Shown piece by piece: positions 53,571 through 63,994 of a stretch of 64,000 bases of DNA. A program made the translations under genes and the position numbers. The notes below the pieces were generated by a model. The model was not told the DNA's origin and did no database searches. It was given only the letters and a program-made list of their open reading frames with translations. Every line of letters begins with the position of its first letter. Within the stretch, counting starts at the first letter, position 1. Origin of the DNA: Takakia lepidozioides. Taxonomy: Eukaryota > Streptophyta > Takakiopsida > Takakiales > Takakiaceae. The stretch lies in contig CM060733.1 in the NCBI GenBank assembly GCA_030704615.1, positions 59,520,001 through 59,584,000 on the forward strand. The letters are read 5' to 3'.

Positions 53571-54979
53571 TTGGTCAACACCCTGACCTCCGCGTCCTTG
53601 GCCACGTTGAGCTTGCCCTTGGCCTGCACCTCGTGGCTGGCCACCTCGTCCTCTCTGGGCTGCTCCACCTCGCCCCCGCCACCATTGTTCCCTTGGAACT
53701 GGCCTGGGCGCAACTCAGGATGCAAACCATAACACTGGGCCTCTCCATGCCCGTGCTTGCCACAATGCCCACACTGCAACTGTGCAGGCTGTGCATGTGC
53801 CGGCCCTTTGCCTCCCTCTGGGCAATCCTTCTTGACATGGGGTCCTCCACATGTCCAGCACACCACATCCGCCCGTTGTTGGCCAGCAAATGAAGGGAGA
53901 GACCCCTGCATCTGAGGTCCTCTCTGCCCTTCCCTGAGCTTCACCTGAGCCCCCTTGTTGCCTTGAGCACGTTGAGGTAGTGGTTGGCTAGGAGCACCAC
54001 TACCCCGTGGTGTCTCCTTAGCAAATCCCACCATGACCACTCGTTCCTCCACCATGTTGAGCTCTATCCGCTCTGCCAGCAAAAACACATTTGCTAAGGT
54101 GGGTTGGGCCGCTTGTAGGAGAGTTGCATCCCGCACCCTCTCCTCAGCTCCTTGTCCAATATCCCATACCAGAATTGGACTGCCTGAGCTTCCGTAACCC
54201 CTTGGGTTACATTTATCAAGCGCCTCATGCGAGTGAAAGCCTCCCTCAAGCTCTCGGTCGGCTTCCGTTGGAACTCTTGCAAGCTCCGCAACTTCTCTGT
54301 CCTCACCCCTTGGTAGTTCCCTCTCAACTCTTCGAAGAACTCCACAACAGGGTTGAAGGCAGGCACGGGTGCTAGTGCTGGTGCGGTAGTGGCTTGGGTG
54401 GACGTCGTAGCTACTGTACCACCAGTCCCACTGCTGCTTGCTGAAGCTGCCGGTGCAGCGGCAGGTGTAGCCACTGCCCTCGTGGCTCTAGTGCCCCTAG
54501 TGATGGAGACATAGTCGGGTGACCAGTACATCCTCCTCCTCGATCTCAACCTCATGCCCCCGCCTGAACTCATGGTAATCATCCATAGGCGGCCCCTCAA
54601 GGTGCTGAAACAGCCCTTTCCATGCCATGAAAGGCGTAAATAGTTGTGGATTGCGCATTTGCTGCAAATCACACCAACTATCAAACTCTTGGATAAAATC
54701 ATCCAACTCGATGGTGCCCACCGCCCCAGAGTACCTTCGTGGCCCCTTGGTAGCTCCATACATCTCCTCCATTGTGTCCCACAACAATGGCAAAGAAACA
54801 ACTTGCACCGCCGGTATGAGTCCTCCTGATTCACAATCCGAATCAGAACCTTCCGTAGAAGACACAGGAGGTGAAGGTGGCCTAAACCGCACACCTCGTC
54901 TCGTGTACCCACTAGTATCGCTAGTGCTCGAACCGGCACTGTCCCCAGCAACTAGTGGCACCTCCGTGTTGACACTCAA
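53571..54979 (-). CDS. Gag with two CCHC zinc knuckles (copy 1)
   Basis: Structural protein that packages element RNA. The N-terminus MSVNTEVPLVAGDSAG leads through an acidic part to a capsid-like region (FIQEFDSWCDLQQMRNPQLF, FFEELRGNYQGVRTEKLRSL, SLREAFTRMRRLI). This is a Retrotrans_gag-type fold with ERIELNMVEERVVMVGF after it. Two zinc knuckles follow: CWTCGGPHVKKDC and CGHCGKHGHGEAQC. Frames change near 54510 and 54110. The start at 54979 is conserved in position with copy 2. Confidence 0.88.
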
Positions 54980-57042
54980 CCGGTCATGAACATGTCCCTA
55001 ACCCCCTCTCCACAAGGTAACCGGGTAGAGAACCTGTTGCGGCTTATGGTTTGGAATACTAAGTTCCTAACATAGCCTACACCTGACTTGCATGACCATG
55101 GGAATATCATGAAGATACCCTCAAACCGCCCTCCACGAGCTTCAAAATTCGGCCTTCCAGACCACATGCCAGTCTTCCACCAGTGCCTCCACGAGTCAGC
55201 ACAGGCCATCCACAGGTCAACACGGGCCACCACAGACCAGCACAGGCCCACACAGCTCACTGGTCACAGCCGTCACAGTCCCACAGGCCACTGGGCACAG
55301 CCTGGCCGTCACAGCCCATTCACACAGCCTGTCACAGCCTGCCAAGCCCGGCCCTACAGCCCGGCCTTCACAGCATCATCATCATTCTGGGTCTTCTCAC
55401 AAATTCAGGATGTCACATTCACACAGCCCCTCACAGCCCTCATCACAATCACAGCCCCCTTGTCACAGCCCCTCACAGCCCGTCATCACAAAGGTTCACA
55501 GCCCCTCACAAGCCGGCCTCAGGCACGGCCTGTCTCATGAAGCCACAGCCCCTCACACAGCCCTCACAGCCCATCACACAGGTTGCCCGTCACTTCCCAC
55601 AGCCTCTCACAGCCTGGTGTCACAGCCCTCTGGGCTCACAATTTACGGGCCCTCACTTGGCGTGGTTTGCCTTCATGCCTGTGGCCGCTCTGGCAGTTCC
55701 ATTTCTCCAAGGGTTTAGCCACGCCAAGCTAGGGTTTGTGTCTCTTGGACTCTAGGCTTCTTTCCACCGAGCTATGGTGGCTGTGAGGAAATCAGCAAGG
55801 TATTCTTGCTCTTTCGGCTCCCACACACCACCATAGTAGCCCTAAGCCATGAGGTGGTTGCCACAAACCAAGCCTTCTTTCTCACTTAGCCTCCCCAAAC
55901 ACGCCACTAAACTCAATGGCAAACAACCAAGCCCTGCTGGTTCCCAGCCCTTGTGAGCACTCATTCAAGCACTCTCATTGGCCATAGCATCTGTCTTAGA
56001 GCCTATTCCAGCCCCTACACCTGCTTCAAGAGTTTGCGCTCCCTTCAAGCTTGAAGTTGAAACCCCAACTCACATAGGCCCTACAAGTGCTTTCTTTCAC
56101 TCCAAGTGGAAACCAGCCCTAGACCTTCCGTTCTAGCTCTCTAAGCTTGAAAACAAGCCTCAATGGGCTGAAGGCATGCTCCACACATGCCCCACTCTCA
56201 CCATAAGAGAATCAGCTCCTTTGCTTCATTTCTTGCACCCACAAACCTGAAATACAAGCTTCAGCAGGCTGAAAGCATGCTCCACATGCCCTACAGGGAA
56301 ACCAGCCCCCCTTCCTTCCTTTCTTGCACTCCCACACCTGAAAGTGCAAGCCTTCACCAGGCTGATAGCATGCTCCACACATGCATTGCCCTCACATAAG
56401 GGAAGTCAGCCCTTCCCTCTTCCTTGCTTGCCCTCCAAGCTTGAAGATGGAAGCTTCAATGAGCTGAATACATGCTCCACACATGCAACCTCTTCACACA
56501 AGAGATATCAGCCCCCTATCTTGGCTCCTTGGCTCCTTGATGCTCTCTAAGACAAGACTAAGCACTCCACAGCCTTTGCCAAGCTCCTGAAACCCTAAGG
56601 CTTACATTTCCAGCCACAAGACACTTCTCTTGTGGTGCAAGAGCTCTTCTTCCAAGCTCTGAAACCCTAGGTGCACATTCCATGGCCTTGCCGCACCTCT
56701 TAGCTCCTGTTCCAGCCCTGCTCTTGCCATGACAAGAGCCTCTCAATGCTGAAGCTCGAGATTGAAACCCAATCTCACCATACTCCACAAAGTGCACTGA
56801 TTTGCCCCAAGCCAAATCAGCCCTTTCGCTTGGTCCTGCAATGGTGCTTTCATCTCTGAAGCTGAAGATCGAATGCCAAGGTCTACCACCTCGTAACCCA
56901 CATCGCCTCCGCTTCTAACAACCAAGAGCTCCACGGTGCTCCTTGCATAACAACTTGGTTTCTCTCATTCTCAAGCAAAAACCACAAGTGCTACAACTAA
57001 CTCGTATCTGGCACTCATAGATACGAGCTCATCTTTCTCGAG
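54980..57042 (-). repeat. Long untranslated leader of copy 1 with internal repeats
   Basis: About 2 kb between B and gag. Part of it (55180-55640) is a degenerate array of CACAGCC words. Another part (56160-56490) repeats GCATGCTCCACACATGC-like words about 100 bases apart. The gag-proximal 120 bp, with CTCTACCCGGTTACCTTGTG on the minus strand, is conserved in copy 2. Directly next to B is a hairpin (CTCGTATC ... GATACGAG, 57000-57027). No standard tRNA primer-binding site was recognised next to B. Confidence 0.75.
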
Positions 57043-57368
57043 TGATAAAGAAGAAGAATACAAGCACAAGCTCATGAGCTCACAAAGCTGAAGCATAAAC
57101 TCATGCATATATAACCTCATCACTCAAATACAAGTCAAGCCAAGTGCACCCCACGCCATGGGGAATCCACACTACGGCGCATAGCTAGGCGCGGTGAGGC
57201 TCAACTCGAGAAAGATGAGCCTCCCGCGCTTGCCGTGAAGATAACCACTCCAGGGCCTAAATCTGCCTTGACCCCTGGATTGACACTTGGGCCAATCCCA
57301 AATGTCAATATGTAAAAGCTAGCTATTTCCTAGCTAGTTTCACACTAGTGGTAAAATAACTTGAGACA
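57043..57368 (-). repeat. 5' B repeat of copy 1 (lacks A)
   Basis: Matches 46917-47241 with a few indels. Its outer end reads TGTCTCAAGTTATT on the minus strand (internal copy: TGTCAAGTTATT). Its inner end TATCA meets the leader. There is no A segment on either side. A TATATA box near 57107 suggests that transcription starts inside B, about 30 bp before the leader. Confidence 0.9.
57107..57114 (-). promoter_or_regulatory. Candidate TATA box in 5' B of copy 1
   Basis: TTATATAT on the minus strand, at the same place in B as TTATATAA in copy 2 (63690-63697). Position and conservation support a promoter; the start site itself is not shown by the sequence. Confidence 0.5.
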
Positions 57369-57372
57369 CGGC

Positions 57373-57608
57373 GAGAAAATGTTGCCTTCTGCCCCTCGTT
57401 AGGGGGCGACGCTTAGGCGTCGCACGGAAGGGCTGCTTTTTGCCCTTCATCAACCCGTGCGACAGCCAGGCGTCGCCGCCTGGCCCCGGTGCCAGGTGGC
57501 GACCCGTGGGGTTTGGCTGCGACGGCCCGACGTCGCACGCTCGGCGCCGCGTGGGGCGTGGGGGCGCGGTTGACGTCGCAAACCCCCCCCCCCCCATTTG
57601 TTGTAGTG
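57373..57608. repeat. CACTA 3' subterminal region, part 2, and 3' terminus
   Basis: Repeats GGCGACG, GGCGTCGC, GTGCGAC and CGACGTCGC in both orientations, then a C run, then the terminal TTTGTTGTAGTG. It mirrors the 5' terminus and is followed by the ACC target duplication. Confidence 0.85.
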
Positions 57609-57611
57609 ACC

Positions 57612-58170
57612 GCTACTGCATCCAATAGCACCGCCGATCCAATCCAAGACCGCACCTGATGCACACTGGCCATAACCCTGGCCCGAGAATCCCCCATAAG
57701 AGGAACATTCTCCAAAATATAGCCTAGAGGTTGCACTTGCCTCGACTGCAAGTCCCGCAACACTCGCAACATCTCCCAAAACAAATGCGATCGTGCATCA
57801 TGCAAGCCATTCCCATGACCTACGGGAGAGTGTCCTTGGCAAGGCCATCTGGCTATCACCAAGTCAATGGAACCATGCCGGTCCAAATCATCCGCCCCCA
57901 GCAAGGTAATGTCTGCTGGCAAGGCCTTTTGATACCATTGAATTGCTGAGAGAGGCAACAACTCATGATATTGGTGTGTGAGCAAGGTGATGTGGTGCAT
58001 AGAAATACGCCGAGCTATCTTATCCTTCTCCACATACAATTATTTGCGTACTTTAATCCCTGCTTGCAACACTCCTACAAGCCCAGTGCTCATGCCTCCA
58101 AACAAGTCTAACAAACAAATCCCTGAGTCAGGTGGTTGCCAAGTAATGGGCATTGTGTCCAAAGGAGCTA
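57612..58170 (-). pseudogene. Cytosine methyltransferase of copy 2, N-terminal part
   Basis: Contains motif I LDLFGGMSTG, then VRK followed by a stop where copy 1 has Tyr, then LYVEKDKIAR, DLVIARWPCQGHSPVGHGNG with the catalytic Cys still present, and LENVPLM. The frame ends at LLDAVAV, where the CACTA is inserted; the rest lies at 28174-27780. Upstream, the protease-side linker is in the same frame, which shows that methyltransferase and protease were one polyprotein in the parent element. Confidence 0.9.
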
Positions 58171-59640
58171 ACTCAGGAGGTCCAGGTGATGTCACTGAAC
58201 TCCCCTCACTCATCAATGGAAAGGCCACATGCCATGCTTGGTGCACATATTCGCCTGCTACTCGATGCAAATTCCCAACCGTACCCCACAGTGGAATATG
58301 CACAGGCACATGAGGAAGCAAATCAGCCTTGTATGCCAATTGTTTGTCCTCATTAGGTGATGGCCTATCATTTGCATGACTATTGCCCTCCAAGAGCTCA
58401 CCACCCCAAGCCATCACCCCTGAAAATGCAGCCAATGTGGGCATCATGTTCCTATGATCCACCGCTACATTCCCAATAAACCGCACTGGGAGCGGTGCAC
58501 GTCAGCCATCTCCTGATTGCCATTCCGGCCTGTAGGATGTCGTTTCCTCCCAAAAGTCCAGAGTGAATCCCATGGGGTATAACACTGCCCCACCAACAAG
58601 CACATCATAGGACATCGCATCCGTAACAATGGCTTTAGTTCATATGACTGAGCCGTCCGTAGGATGAACCGGCTGCAATCGAATGAAGAGCTCATGGCGT
58701 GTAATCCCTCGCGCCTCCTCTGAACCACCCAAAGATGTTTGAATTTGAAAAGGGCAAGGCTCCAAATCCGCCTCTGTAAGGCCCAAGCCTGTAATTTCTG
58801 CTCTCCCCAACATCAATGGCTGTGCTCCCGAGTCCAGCAAGACCCGTAGTGGCCTATACCTCCTCCCGGCTGGGCCACCTAACTGAAACACACCATCCTG
58901 ATTGTCCACCGGGACTACCCCAGGAGTCACCATACTACGCTCAATGGCTGGTCTAGCTGGCAACTCCTGCAACCTTGCAGCTGCCGCTTGCCATGGTGCA
59001 GCTGTGGTTGTCTTCACCCTTGAGTCCAGGGCATCCATGCACTGCACATTATCCGCTATCCCCGCAGATAGTGCCGATGCATCACCACTCTCACAGAGTC
59101 TAGTTGCTAATCTGAACATAGCAGCTGGCCGAATTCCCGGCATTGCAATTGCCATTGCAGAAAACAATGGAGTTTGACAAATTGCCGTAGCCGTCCCCAA
59201 CAATGTACTCACTGCACCTTGCTTAGCAGCACCACCCACTGGCGTTTCCCGAGCTACACCAACGCTCCCCACTGGCATTCGTGGCTCTACCTCTGACACA
59301 CTTGGGCGAGCGAATACCATCGATGGCGGAGTTGACATTGTCTTAGCCAATGTGAAAAACTGTGGAAGCCTTGTCTGTCAACTTGTTTCCCCTCTTTGTA
59401 GATCAAAATCCACATCTGCTCCTCTTGACTCAGAAGTACGCGTTGCTGCTCGAGTGACAGCAGCTGCAGAGTCCACATGCAATGGTCCTGCAAGTGCGGC
59501 TCCACACATGAAGCCCATACCAATCTGGTCTTTCCTAGGCATAGGAGGCTGTGTAGGTGGGGCTTGAACCTCAGGCCTTGGAGCTGGTGCAACATGAGTA
59601 GTGGCCATGGTAGCAAGACGTTGCTCTAGCTAAGCAAGCT
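58171..59640 (-). pseudogene. Protease and spacer of copy 2
   Basis: One frame (59350-58640) carries MAKTMSTPPSMVFARPSVSE, the conserved PWQAAAARLQELPARPAIER and RYRPLRVLLDSGAQPLMLGR with the DSGA active site. Further parts (YDVLVGQ-like, FTLDFW-like, LWGTVGNLHR) follow in other frames down to the methyltransferase. Degenerate but clearly homologous to copy 1. Confidence 0.82.
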
Positions 59641-61060
59641 TATCCACCATGCCTTGGTCATGACTTTGACCTTGACCTTGTACTCTTTGGTTTTGGTTAC
59701 GACCTCCACCGCGACCTCTACCTCCTCTACCTCTCTGGACTACATTGCTTCGTCCTCGGCTACCATTGTTCCCTTGGAACTAGCCTGGCCGTAGCTCAAG
59801 ATGCAACTCATAACAATGGGCCTCCTCATGCCCATACTTGCCACAATGCCCACACTGTAGTTGTGTAGGCTGTGCCTGTGCCGGCCCTTTGCCTCTCTCT
59901 GGGCAATCTATTTTATCATGGGGTCCTCCACAATCCCAACATGTCACACCCGACTGTTGTTGGCCTGAGAATGAAGAAAGTGACCTCTGCAATTGAGATC
60001 CTCTCTGTCCTTCCCTGGGCTTCGCCTGAGCCCTCTTGTTGCCTTGAGCACGTTGGGGTAGTGGTTGTTGTTGGCTAGGAGCCCCACTTCGTTGTGTTTT
60101 CTTACCAAACCCCACCATGATCACTCGCTCCTCCACCATATTGAGCTCTATCCGCCCTGCCAGCAAAAAATGTTTGCTCAGGTGGGTTGGTCCACTTGTA
60201 GGAGAGTTGCATCCCGCACCCTTCTCCTCAGCTCCTTGTCCAATATCCCATACCAGAATTGGACTGCTTGAGCTTCCGTAACCCTTTGGGTCACATTTAT
60301 CAATCGTCTCATGCGCGTGTAAGCCTCCATCAAACTCTCAGTAGGCTTGTGCTGGAACTCTTATAAGCTCCGCAATTTCTCCGTCCTTATCCCCTGGTAG
60401 TTTCTCCTCAACTCCTCGAAGAACTCCACAACTGGATTAAAGGTAGGCACGGGTGCTGGTGCTGGTGCTGCAGCAGGAGCTTGAGTGGATTTCCCAGCTC
60501 CATCTTTACTTGTCCCACTACTAGTGCCTGCAGTTGGGGATGTTGGTGTAGCTGCTAGTGTCGCCGTTGCCCTTGTGCCTCTAGTGATGGAGACATAGTC
60601 AGGTGACCAATATTTTCGCCACTCCTCAATCTCCACCTCATTTCCCCGCCTAAACTCATGGTAGTCATCCATAGGCGGGCCCCTCAAGGTGCTGAAACAG
60701 CCCCTTCCACGCCATAAATAACGCAAACAGTTGTGGATTGCGCATCTGCTGCAAATCACACCAACTATTAAACTCCTGTATGAAATCATCAAGCTCGATG
60801 GTGCCCACAGATCCCGAGTACCGACGTGGCCCCTTGGTAGCTCCATACATTTCCTTCATCGTATCCCACAACAATGGCACGGAAATGGTTTGCACCCTCG
60901 GCGAGAATCATCCTAACTCTGAGTCTGAACCTTCTTCAGAAGACACTGAAGGTGAAGGTGGTCTAAACCGCACACCTCGTTTTGTATACCCACTAGTATC
61001 GCTGGTGCTCGTACCGACACTCTCCTCAGCAACTGGTGGCACCTCCGTGATGAAAACTCA
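59641..61060 (-). pseudogene. Gag of copy 2
   Basis: Broken frames match copy 1 Gag: LLWDTMKEMYGATKGPRRYS, FIQEFNSWCDLQQMRNPQLF, FFEELRRNYQGIRTEKLRSL, ELNMVEERVIMVGFGKKTQR. Two zinc knuckles follow: CWDCGGPHDKIDC and CGHCGKYGHEEAHC. Stops and frame changes occur at several points, including near 60905 and 60365. Confidence 0.85.
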
Positions 61061-63648
61061 CACTCAAACCGGCTATCAACTTGTCTCTAATCCCCCTTTC
61101 CACAAGGTAACCGGGTAGAGAACTTGTTGTGGCTTATGGTTTGGAATACTAGGTTCCTAACTTGAACCTGCACGTGCACTTGCATCCACCGCAGGCACTC
61201 CTATGGTCTGCTGGTCATCACCCCAGCCTCATCACCGACAGCACGCTCTAGGATTGGTCGGCCACAATATTTCCGGCACAACCACCTATAAAAGTAAGCA
61301 CCCAAACCAAACTAGCATGGCGCACAGTCAAGCATGCATGTGTGGGAGGAGGATCCAAACACAAGAAACTCAAACAACAACACCCCCCACAGCTTAAATC
61401 ATTCGATCTCCTTGCGGCTTCAGTAAACCTGCAAGATGACCAAGTCTCTATCCAAACTAGCTCTGCCTCCGCTTACGGAAAAGCTTTGGCCTACAAAGAT
61501 GATGGAAGACTATAGAGAAGGGAAGCTAAAGCAATCTCTAAGCCCAAAATGCTCTCATCCCATTACTCCCTCTATTTTCACACTCACTCTTGCTCGAGCA
61601 ATAGATAAGACTATCCTTAAAGAACTTCTCAAATAACTCTCAAGAGCCCTCCAATTATTGTCATGAACTTCTGAAATCTGCCCTCAATCAGCCCCTAACA
61701 TAGACCCACCGAGGTTCAAGAAGTTTGCAGACTTGGACTTCAAACAGTCCACAAAAAGGCCCTAGGCACCCGCCAATTAGTGGCCACCAAGGTCTCCAAC
61801 CAGCCCTCATAATGGCTCCACAAGCCTGCCCAATATGGCATCCAAGGACCTCCAACAGTCTTCCAAACAGCCCTTAAGAAGCTCCAAAAATCTATCAAGT
61901 ATTGGCCTCCAAGGACCTCCAACAGTCCTCCAACAGTCCTTAAGAAGCTCCTCAAATCTGCTAAGTATTGGCTTCCAAGAACCTCCAATAGTCCCCCAAA
62001 TAGCTCTTAGAAAGTTCCATAAGCCTGCCCAATATGGGCCTCCAAGGACCTCCAATCGTCCTCCAACCAGCCCTCACAAGGCTCCACATGCCTGCAAAAC
62101 ATTGGCCTCAAAGGACCCCAAATAGTCCTTCAAACAGCCCCAAGCAGGCTCCACAAGCCTGCAAGATATTGGCTTCAATAGACCCCAATATCCTCAAGCA
62201 GGCCCAATACCTGCAAGATATTGGCCTCAATAGACCCCAAATAGTCCTCAAAGCAGGCCCCAATACCTGTAAGATATTGGCCTCAATAGATCCCAAATAG
62301 TCCTCAAACAGGCCCAATACCTGCTAGATATTGGCCTCAATAGACCCCAAATAGTCCTCAAACAAGCCCCCATAAGGCTCCAAAAATATCCACAGTCAGT
62401 CGATTTTTCATCCGTCACCAACCAAATTTAATCCAAAACCGTGATTTCTCATCCGCAGGTCTGATATTTCATCCGCCACGATAGTTCATCCGTCGGTGCG
62501 ATATTTCATCCGCTGGCGCAGTTTCATCCGTTGCCGCGATTTTTCATCCGCTGCCACGATTTCATCCGCTGACGCAGTTTCATCCGTCGTCGTGATTTTT
62601 CATCCGATGGCACGATAGTTCATCCGCTGACGCAGTTTCATCCGTCACCGCGATTCTTCATCCGATAGCGCGATAGTTCATCCACTGACAACATTTCATC
62701 CACTGGCGCAGTTTCATCCACTACAGATTCTCATCCAGGAGCGCCGATTCTCATCCACTGGCTCAATAGTTCATCCGATGGGACAATGGTGGTGCTCCCA
62801 ACTCTGGGGCAATGTTCCCACACGTTCCCATGCGTTCCCAAGCGTTCTCATGCGCTCCCTCGAGTTCCCAAGGAGTTCTCACGTGTTCCCACGCGTTCCC
62901 AAGCTAGGGTTTGCGCCGCTTTGCCTCTGCGATTGCTGCAACGAGCTATGGCTTCTATGGAGCAACTAGAGGTGCTGTTCTTGGTTTCTTGAGCATCAAT
63001 AGACCACCAAGAGCGCCTCTAACTCCCTGAGCAAGCTATTTGCCACATAACAAGCTCTCTTTCTCTATAGAACTTATTGAAACAGCATAGAACAAGCTAT
63101 TGAGCTCTCTATGGCATACCCTCTTCTAGCCACTGCATGCACTCATAGTGCTTCATTCTATGGCCATAGTGGACTTCTTAGAGCTCCTAATCCAACCCTG
63201 CACTTGCCATTTCCATAGACATGCTCTTTCCAAGCTTGGGATTGAAACCCCAACTCAAAGCATGCTCTACAAATACACTATTCTGCCCCAAAGAAAAATC
63301 AGATGTCTACCTCCACTCATAGCTCTCCTAAGCTTGAAGTTGAAGACTCCCACAAGCTGAAACCGTGCTCCACACATGCACCGCTCGCTCCCTTAACACC
63401 CGAGCTCTTCTTGAACTCCTCAAACCCTGCAACACTTGCAGAATAAGAGCTTCTTCACAAGCTCTCAAACTTTTCAATGGGGCTCTCCTTGAAGACCTCC
63501 TCTTGTACATAAACACCACAAGGCTTTCCTCTTCCAAACCCTGCAATACTTTGTAACTTAAGAGCTATCTACCAAGCTCTCTTCCACACACAAGTGGTAA
63601 CTATGCTAACACCTTGTACTCATCGATGTAAGCAAGTCGTCTTCTAGT
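61061..63648 (-). repeat. Long untranslated leader of copy 2 with two tandem arrays
   Basis: The gag-proximal part matches copy 1; the rest has diverged. Array 1 (about 61740-62370) has units of roughly 55-85 bp sharing TATTGGCCTC, CTCCAAC and AGTCCTCAAA words. Array 2 (about 62400-62790) has units of roughly 20 bp built on TTTCATCCG followed by a variable GC-rich spacer. A run of GTTCCCA(C/A)GCGTTCCC words follows near 62815-62905. No gene is seen; open frames across the arrays are repeat artefacts. Confidence 0.75.
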
Positions 63649-63994
63649 GATACGGAAATGGTGAAAAGAGGATAAACCACTCTATCACGTTATATAAGTC
63701 AATCCCATGGCACCTTTGCTAAATGACTCCACCATACAGACCTCACCCACTTTCCATCTCAAGAACTAGAGTTATGGCGGCGAGAGAGGCCTCGAGAGGC
63801 TCGACTAGAAGAAGACAAGCCTGCCTACGTCTCACATGGAGATAACCTCTCCACGTTCCAAGTGAGGTTCACCACCTCACTTGGCACATGGAACCAAATG
63901 AAGTCCCAATGCCAACAAAATACAAATATAAATGTATAATGTCCTAATTAGCTAGAAATAACTATTTCTAATTAATCACAAACAAAACCATGAT
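63649..63994 (-). repeat. 5' B repeat of copy 2 (lacks A)
   Basis: Matches 25701-26047 (about 346 bp) with scattered substitutions. It ends ...ACCATGAT, then ATGGG, the target duplication, then the window ends. As in copy 1, no A segment accompanies this B. The candidate TATA box is at 63690-63697. Confidence 0.88.

Larger units (their letters stand above)
46727..57368 (-). mobile_element. Ty3/gypsy element copy 1 with methyltransferase and PHD-integrase
   Basis: A 10.64-kb minus-strand element with ends TGTC/GACA, inserted in the CACTA 3' region with target duplication CGGC (46723-46726, 57369-57372); a fifth base would mismatch. Order on the minus strand: B (57368-57043), leader, gag, protease, C5 methyltransferase, RT, RNase H, integrase-PHD, PPT, A-B-A (47432-46727). 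The ORFs are nearly continuous with a handful of frame changes. The two A copies differ by about 2 of 190 bp and B by a few indels, so the insertion is fairly recent and younger than copy 2. Confidence 0.92.
28175..57608 (+). mobile_element. CACTA (En/Spm) transposon, 29.4 kb with nested elements
   Basis: Left end CACTACAGGAAAAG (28175) and right end, reverse complemented, CACTACAACAAATG (57608). Target duplication is ACC on both sides (28172-28174, 57609-57611). Both ends continue into CpG-rich subterminal repeats built on GCGACG/CGTCGC. A TNP2-type transposase remnant lies at 43199-46062 on the plus strand. Removing the element rejoins the methyltransferase frame of gypsy copy 2, which confirms both borders. 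Without gypsy copy 1 it is about 18.8 kb. The TIRs are imperfect beyond the first 7 bases and the element is probably immobile on its own. Confidence 0.9.
25614..63994 (-). mobile_element. Ty3/gypsy element copy 2 with methyltransferase, split by a CACTA element
   Basis: Outer level of the nest. It starts TGTCGTGCACC at 25614 and ends at 63994, flanked by ATGGG (25609-25613 and 63995-63999). Without the CACTA insertion (28175-57608 plus the 3-bp duplication) it measures about 8.9 kb. Minus-strand order: B repeat (63994-63649), long leader, gag, protease, methyltransferase, integrase, PPT, A-B-A. Reverse transcriptase and RNase H are missing. Frames carry stops, so it is defective. Its two A copies differ at 4 of 87 positions, against about 2 of 190 in copy 1, so it is older. 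The right TSD lies at the very edge of the window. Confidence 0.85.

Noticed and set aside
55088-55755. Pro/Ser/His-rich ORFs upstream of gag in copy 1
   Set aside because: They are translations of the CACAGCC array on the non-coding strand of the element.
61807-62317. Leu/Gly-rich and Lys/Pro-rich ORFs in the leader of copy 2
   Set aside because: They follow the 55-85-bp tandem array in every frame and have no conserved counterpart in copy 1.
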